A stretch of DNA of 9,902 bases from positions 1-9,902 of the forward strand of contig JAFLKA010000486.1 in NCBI GenBank assembly GCA_022712735.1, written 5' to 3'. Below are positions 6,650 through 9,902 of the stretch, piece by piece. A model generated the notes under the pieces. That model worked only from the letters and a program-made list of their open reading frames with translations. It did no database searches and was not told the DNA's origin. Within the stretch, counting starts at the first letter, position 1, and the number at the start of each line of letters is the position of its first letter. The stretch is from Marinosulfonomonas sp. (GTDB lineage: Bacteria; Pseudomonadota; Alphaproteobacteria; Rhodobacterales; Rhodobacteraceae). A program made the position numbers and the translations under genes.

Positions 6650-7860
6650 GCGCACATGCCCCCCGATTGAACCGGTTTTTGGCAGCGGCAAAACCATCGG
6701 CCACTTACGGCGTGATGGCGTGCGTCGCGGCCAAGTGGGCCGAGGGCGCGCAAGTGATTTCGCTCTGCGCCGGGGAGCCGGATTTTGACACACCCGCGCA
6801 TATCGCCGAGGCGGGTGTAGAGGCCATCCGGTCCGGCCAAACGCGATATACACCCGTTGCCGGCATTCGCCCGTTGCGCGAAGCCATCGCTGCAAAGTTC
6901 CAGCGCGAAAATAATATGGAGGTGGATTGGCGCAACACCATCGTGTGTTCGGGCGGCAAGCAGGTGATCTTTAACGCGCTGGCAGCCACGATGGATGAGG
7001 GTGACGAGGTGATTATCCCCGCCCCCTATTGGGTCAGCTATCCCGAGATTGTTCAGCTCTGCGGCGGGGTGGCGGTTCCCGTTTCTTGCCCTACGGCATC
7101 CGGTTTCAAAATGACCGCTGATATGTTGCAAGCCGCCATTACTGAACGCACAAAATGGCTGATCCTGAATTCACCGTCCAACCCGACCGGCGCGGTTTAC
7201 AACCGTGCAGAACTGGCCGCGTTGGCCGAGGTTTTGTTGGCGCACCCCAACATACTGATCCTGTCTGACGACATCTATGAGCACCTGATCTTTGACGGGC
7301 ACGCGTTCCATACGTTGGCCGAGGTCGAACCCCGCCTGAATGACCGCATTTTGACGATGAACGGCGTGTCCAAAGCCTATGCGATGACCGGTTGGCGGAT
7401 CGGCTATGGCACTGGGCCATCCTGGCTGATTGCCGCCATCGAGAAGCTTCAGGGCCAGCAAACCTCGGGCGCCTGCTCGATCTCGCAACATGCGGCGCTT
7501 GCGGCCCTAAACGGCCCGCAAGATTTCATCGCCAAGACACGCGCCGTGTTTCAACGCCGCCGTGATATGGTGGTGCAAATGCTAAATCAGGCGACGGGTC
7601 TGGAATGCCCAACCCCACAAGGTGCGTTTTATGTATTTCCGTCTTGCAAAGGGTTGCTTGGCAAAACCTCATCCGGCGGCAAACTGCTGGAAACGGACGA
7701 AGACGTGGTGACGGCATTGCTGGATGAGGCTGGCGTGGCCGCTGTGCACGGCAGCGCCTTTGGTATGGGGCAGCATTTGCGTGTGGCCTATGCACTTGAT
7801 GACGCCTCATTGCGCAAGGCCTGCGAGGCAATCGGCATTTTTTGCGCCAAAACAACGTAA
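6646..7860 (+). CDS. PLP-dependent class I/II aminotransferase, aspartate aminotransferase Ib-like
   Basis: A complete 404-residue fold-type I aminotransferase. Landmarks are AGEPDFDTP (42-50), GGKQ (103-106), PAPYWVSYP (125-133), NSPSNPTG (175-182) with the PLP-contacting Asn, SDDIYEHL (207-214) with D208 for the pyridine nitrogen and Y211, SKAYAMTGWRIGY (242-254) with Schiff-base K243, and R379 (HLRVAYA) for the substrate alpha-carboxylate. It resembles alphaproteobacterial aspartate/prephenate aminotransferases (AatA) along its whole length but reads as a divergent paralogue, so its substrate is probably another amino-dicarboxylate. GGAGGG (6633-6638) lies 7 nt before the ATG, inside the end of the third rraA gene. 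Position directly after three aldolase-like genes suggests it makes their 2-oxo acid substrate, for example a 4-hydroxy-2-oxoglutarate derivative from the matching amino acid. Confidence 0.92.
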   Translation: MSAHAPRLNRFLAAAKPSATYGVMACVAAKWAEGAQVISLCAGEPDFDTPAHIAEAGVEAIRSGQTRYTPVAGIRPLREAIAAKFQRENNMEVDWRNTIVCSGGKQVIFNALAATMDEGDEVIIPAPYWVSYPEIVQLCGGVAVPVSCPTASGFKMTADMLQAAITERTKWLILNSPSNPTGAVYNRAELAALAEVLLAHPNILILSDDIYEHLIFDGHAFHTLAEVEPRLNDRILTMNGVSKAYAMTGWRIGYGTGPSWLIAAIEKLQGQQTSGACSISQHAALAALNGPQDFIAKTRAVFQRRRDMVVQMLNQATGLECPTPQGAFYVFPSCKGLLGKTSSGGKLLETDEDVVTALLDEAGVAAVHGSAFGMGQHLRVAYALDDASLRKACEAIGIFCAKTT

Positions 7861-7884
7861 TTCTTTTAGATCAGGACACAGCAA

Positions 7885-8688
7885 ATGGCATCAGAATTCC
7901 AACACAGGTTCCACAAAATCATCATTGATGATGTGCCGCTGCGCATTGCGGCGATTGCGCGAGAGGGGCATCTAGCGCCGATCATGTTTCTGCATGGCTT
8001 TGGCTCCACCAAAGAGGATTATGCAGACATCGTGCGCCACCCCGCCTTTGAAGGCCACCCCTTCCTTGCCTATGATGCACCGGGCTGTGGGGAAACGCAT
8101 TGTGCTGATCTTTCAAAAATTTCGATCCCGTTCTTGGTAAAAACCGCACTGGCGATGCTTGAGGCATCAGGCATTGAGAAATTCCATCTGGTCGGCCATT
8201 CGATGGGCGGCCTAACAGCCCTGATGCTGGCCGATGCCCACCCTGACCGCATCCTGAGCTTCACCGATATCGAGGGTAACATTGCATCTGAGGACTGCTT
8301 TCTTAGCCGCCAGATCGTGGCCCATTCAAACCCCGATGCCGATGCCTTTATGGATGCTTTTGTCACACGCACCGCAAACCTGCCCGCCTTTGCAAGCGCG
8401 CTTTATGCCGCCAGTCTGCGTCACAAAATCCGCGCAGGGGCTGTTCGGCCAATATTTACCTCAATGGTGGATCTGTCAGATAATGGTGACCTGATGCAGA
8501 GGCTCCTGAACCTGCCAGCCCCGAAAATGTTCATGTATGGAGATCAGAATGCATCCCTTAGCTATCTGGACCATATCGAGACATCAGGGGTCCACCGTTG
8601 TGAGATCCCGCAAAGCGGCCACTTCCCGATGTATTCAAACCCGCCGGTAATGTGGCAAGAGATTGCAGATTTCATTGGGGATGTCTGA
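7885..8688 (+). CDS. alpha/beta-fold hydrolase
   Basis: A 267-residue single-domain alpha/beta hydrolase without signal peptide or membrane segment, so cytosolic. The oxyanion-hole motif is HGFG (37-40), the nucleophile elbow is GHSMGG (104-109) with Ser106, the likely acid is D220 in YGDQN, and the catalytic histidine is H246 in SGHFPMY. The lid region between about 130 and 190 contains GNIASEDCF (131-139). The triad is intact, so it should hydrolyse an ester, thioester, lactone, amide or C-C bond; family membership does not say which. AGGA (7873-7876) lies 8 nt before ATG 7885, and only 24 nt separate it from the aminotransferase, so it is probably the last gene of the rraA operon. It may release the pathway substrate from an ester or open a lactone intermediate. 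Confidence 0.88.
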   Translation: MASEFQHRFHKIIIDDVPLRIAAIAREGHLAPIMFLHGFGSTKEDYADIVRHPAFEGHPFLAYDAPGCGETHCADLSKISIPFLVKTALAMLEASGIEKFHLVGHSMGGLTALMLADAHPDRILSFTDIEGNIASEDCFLSRQIVAHSNPDADAFMDAFVTRTANLPAFASALYAASLRHKIRAGAVRPIFTSMVDLSDNGDLMQRLLNLPAPKMFMYGDQNASLSYLDHIETSGVHRCEIPQSGHFPMYSNPPVMWQEIADFIGDV

Positions 8689-8794
8689 CTGAATAGATTG
8701 CCCAAGTGTATATGCTGATTGAAATTGCGGTGACCTTTGCCAATGACTGCTTTTGCCGGTGGGTTCAACTGGTGGCCGCAACACCCGATAAAAC

Positions 8795-8840
8795 AAGCAT
8801 TATTGGTTGCTTCATTTATCAGCAATATCACCAAGCAACC
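8795..8840 (-). terminator. candidate terminator for the M20 gene, two alternative hairpins
   Basis: At the 3' end of the M20 gene the 8-mers GGTTGCTT (8805-8812) and AAGCAACC (8833-8840) form a perfect inverted repeat with a 20-nt loop spanning the last codons and stop. A competing small hairpin, AAGCA (8795-8799) with TGCTT (8808-8812), is followed in the minus direction by GTTTTATC. Together they could stop transcription between the converging genes. Both stems are weak, and the rest of the 8689-8811 gap shows nothing clear for the plus-strand operon. Confidence 0.35.
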
Positions 8841-9902
8841 GTTCAAACATCGCATCGCAGTCTGCCAATTGTGAAAGCTCGATATACTCGTCAGGTTTGT
8901 GGCCTTGCCCTTCCATCGAACCCGGGCCGCACACAACTGTTGGAACCGCCAAATGTTCGGAAAAATAACCGGCCTCGGTGCCAAATGATACCTTGGTGAT
9001 ATCGGCCACCTGTGCCAGTTTCCGAGCATGCGACACGATTTCATCGTTAACATCCGTATCAAGCGCGGGATACGCGTTAAGTTGCAGCACATCAATTTTA
9101 GCAGACGAAAATTGCGCCTGTTGTGCCGCACAGACCTTTTGCGCAACCGCCAGAATACGGGCGAGCATCTGGTCCGGATTATCTGTGGCCAGATGGCGAA
9201 ACTCGAAATCAATAACCGCCCTTTGGGGCACGATATTCAGCGCCATTCCACCCGACAGTTTGCCGACGTGAATTGTTGAATATGGCACGCTATAGTCATG
9301 GTCCTGCGCCCCGTTTTGCGCATAGTCGTTTTGCAAACCCCGCAGCTCTGTTACAAAGTCGCATGCCAAATGTAGCGCATTCAGAAATTTTGGCGCCATG
9401 GCGGAATGGCCACCCGTCCCATGGCAAGTCGCGCGCAATGCGGCCTTGCCTTTGTGCCCGATTGCCACCTGCATCGAGGTTGGCTCGCCAACAAAACAAC
9501 AGCGCGGCACGCCAATTGTATCTTCAACACGATTGATCATGGATTTGATGCCGACACAGCCGATTTCCTCGTCATAGGAGAACGCGATTTTTAGCGGTTC
9601 CGTCAGATCAACATGGCTTGCACGATCCGCCAATGCCATGACCGACGCCAGATAACCCTTCATATCCGTAGTGCCGCGCCCGTAGGCTTTGCCGTTCGTC
9701 ACCGTCATTTTAAAGGGGTCCGTTGTCCAGTTCTGACCTGTAGTTGGCACCACGTCGGTATGGCCAGACAGCATTACGCCAGCCCTGTCCGATGGGCCAA
9801 TGCGGGCAAATAATCCGGCTTTCTGACCTGTCTGGTCAGGAATGCGATGCGTTTCAAAACCGCGTGTTTTCAGGTAGTCCTGAATGTAATCAATAATCGC
9901 CA
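8812..9902 (-). CDS. ArgE-like M20 family metallo-deacylase, 5' truncated by window edge
   Basis: The frame is open from the right edge to TGA at 8812-8814, giving 362 residues; about 20-30 N-terminal residues are missing compared with typical ArgE (roughly 385). Numbering from the first visible residue, the two-metal site is complete: H47 and D49 in SGHTDVVP, bridging D79 in GRGTTDMKG, general base E111 and ligand E112 (YDEEIG), E139 in GEPT, and H334 in GQGHKPDEY. The dimerisation-domain motif GGHSA is at 163-167. This is the acetylornithine deacetylase/succinyl-diaminopimelate desuccinylase group, which removes acyl groups from amino acids with zinc or cobalt in the cytosol. Whether it is the housekeeping ArgE or a specialised deacylase cannot be told from sequence; its place beside a catabolic-type cluster, convergent with it, leans to the latter. 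I therefore give no symbol. Confidence 0.88.
   Translation of the reverse strand, partial: AIIDYIQDYLKTRGFETHRIPDQTGQKAGLFARIGPSDRAGVMLSGHTDVVPTTGQNWTTDPFKMTVTNGKAYGRGTTDMKGYLASVMALADRASHVDLTEPLKIAFSYDEEIGCVGIKSMINRVEDTIGVPRCCFVGEPTSMQVAIGHKGKAALRATCHGTGGHSAMAPKFLNALHLACDFVTELRGLQNDYAQNGAQDHDYSVPYSTIHVGKLSGGMALNIVPQRAVIDFEFRHLATDNPDQMLARILAVAQKVCAAQQAQFSSAKIDVLQLNAYPALDTDVNDEIVSHARKLAQVADITKVSFGTEAGYFSEHLAVPTVVCGPGSMEGQGHKPDEYIELSQLADCDAMFERLLGDIADK

Noticed and set aside
6640..7131. Minus-strand open frame inside the aminotransferase gene
   Set aside because: It is an antisense shadow of a well-supported aminotransferase and shows no recognisable domain.

Overview
The window looks like an alphaproteobacterial chromosome segment, most plausibly Rhodobacteraceae/Roseobacter-like. 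The basis is protein style only: an aminotransferase resembling the alphaproteobacterial aspartate aminotransferase Ib group, ArgE-like and GFA proteins of the type common there, moderately GC-rich coding sequence, and tight ATGA-coupled operons. No RNA genes, CRISPR array or complete insertion sequence were seen. The left edge carries the last 35 codons of a probable class III aminotransferase. It is followed by a non-coding or decayed stretch and a small zinc-binding GFA-domain gene (405-797, +).

The core is a two-armed catabolic-looking cluster around a LysR-type regulator (3600-4529, -). Downstream on the minus strand lies the complete three-gene 5-oxoprolinase set in the order pxpB-pxpC-pxpA (3537 down to 984), with both junctions overlapping by 4 nt. 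Divergently, on the plus strand, run five genes in one probable operon. Three different RraA/HMG-aldolase-family paralogues come in tandem (4649-5308, 5328-6017, 6014-6649), then a class I/II aminotransferase (6646-7860) and an alpha/beta hydrolase (7885-8688). An ArgE-like M20 deacylase converges from the right and is cut by the window edge (8812-9902, -).

The 119-bp intergenic region between lysR and the first rraA gene is rich in dyads and repeats, including a T-N11-A LysR-type box. The promoter-proximal regions of lysR and pxpB share a composite element, TATCAA-N4/5-CAAAGAA in the minus-strand reading. This suggests that one regulator controls both arms.

Taken together the genes could encode breakdown of an acylated or lactam-containing glutamate-like compound. 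Deacylation or hydrolysis (M20 enzyme, alpha/beta hydrolase) would be followed by ATP-dependent lactam opening (PxpABC), transamination, and retro-aldol cleavage of the resulting 4-hydroxy-2-oxo acid by RraA-family enzymes. This route is inference; individual family assignments are much firmer than the pathway. The trio of non-identical RraA paralogues coupled to an aminotransferase is the most unusual element. No transporter gene is present in the window.
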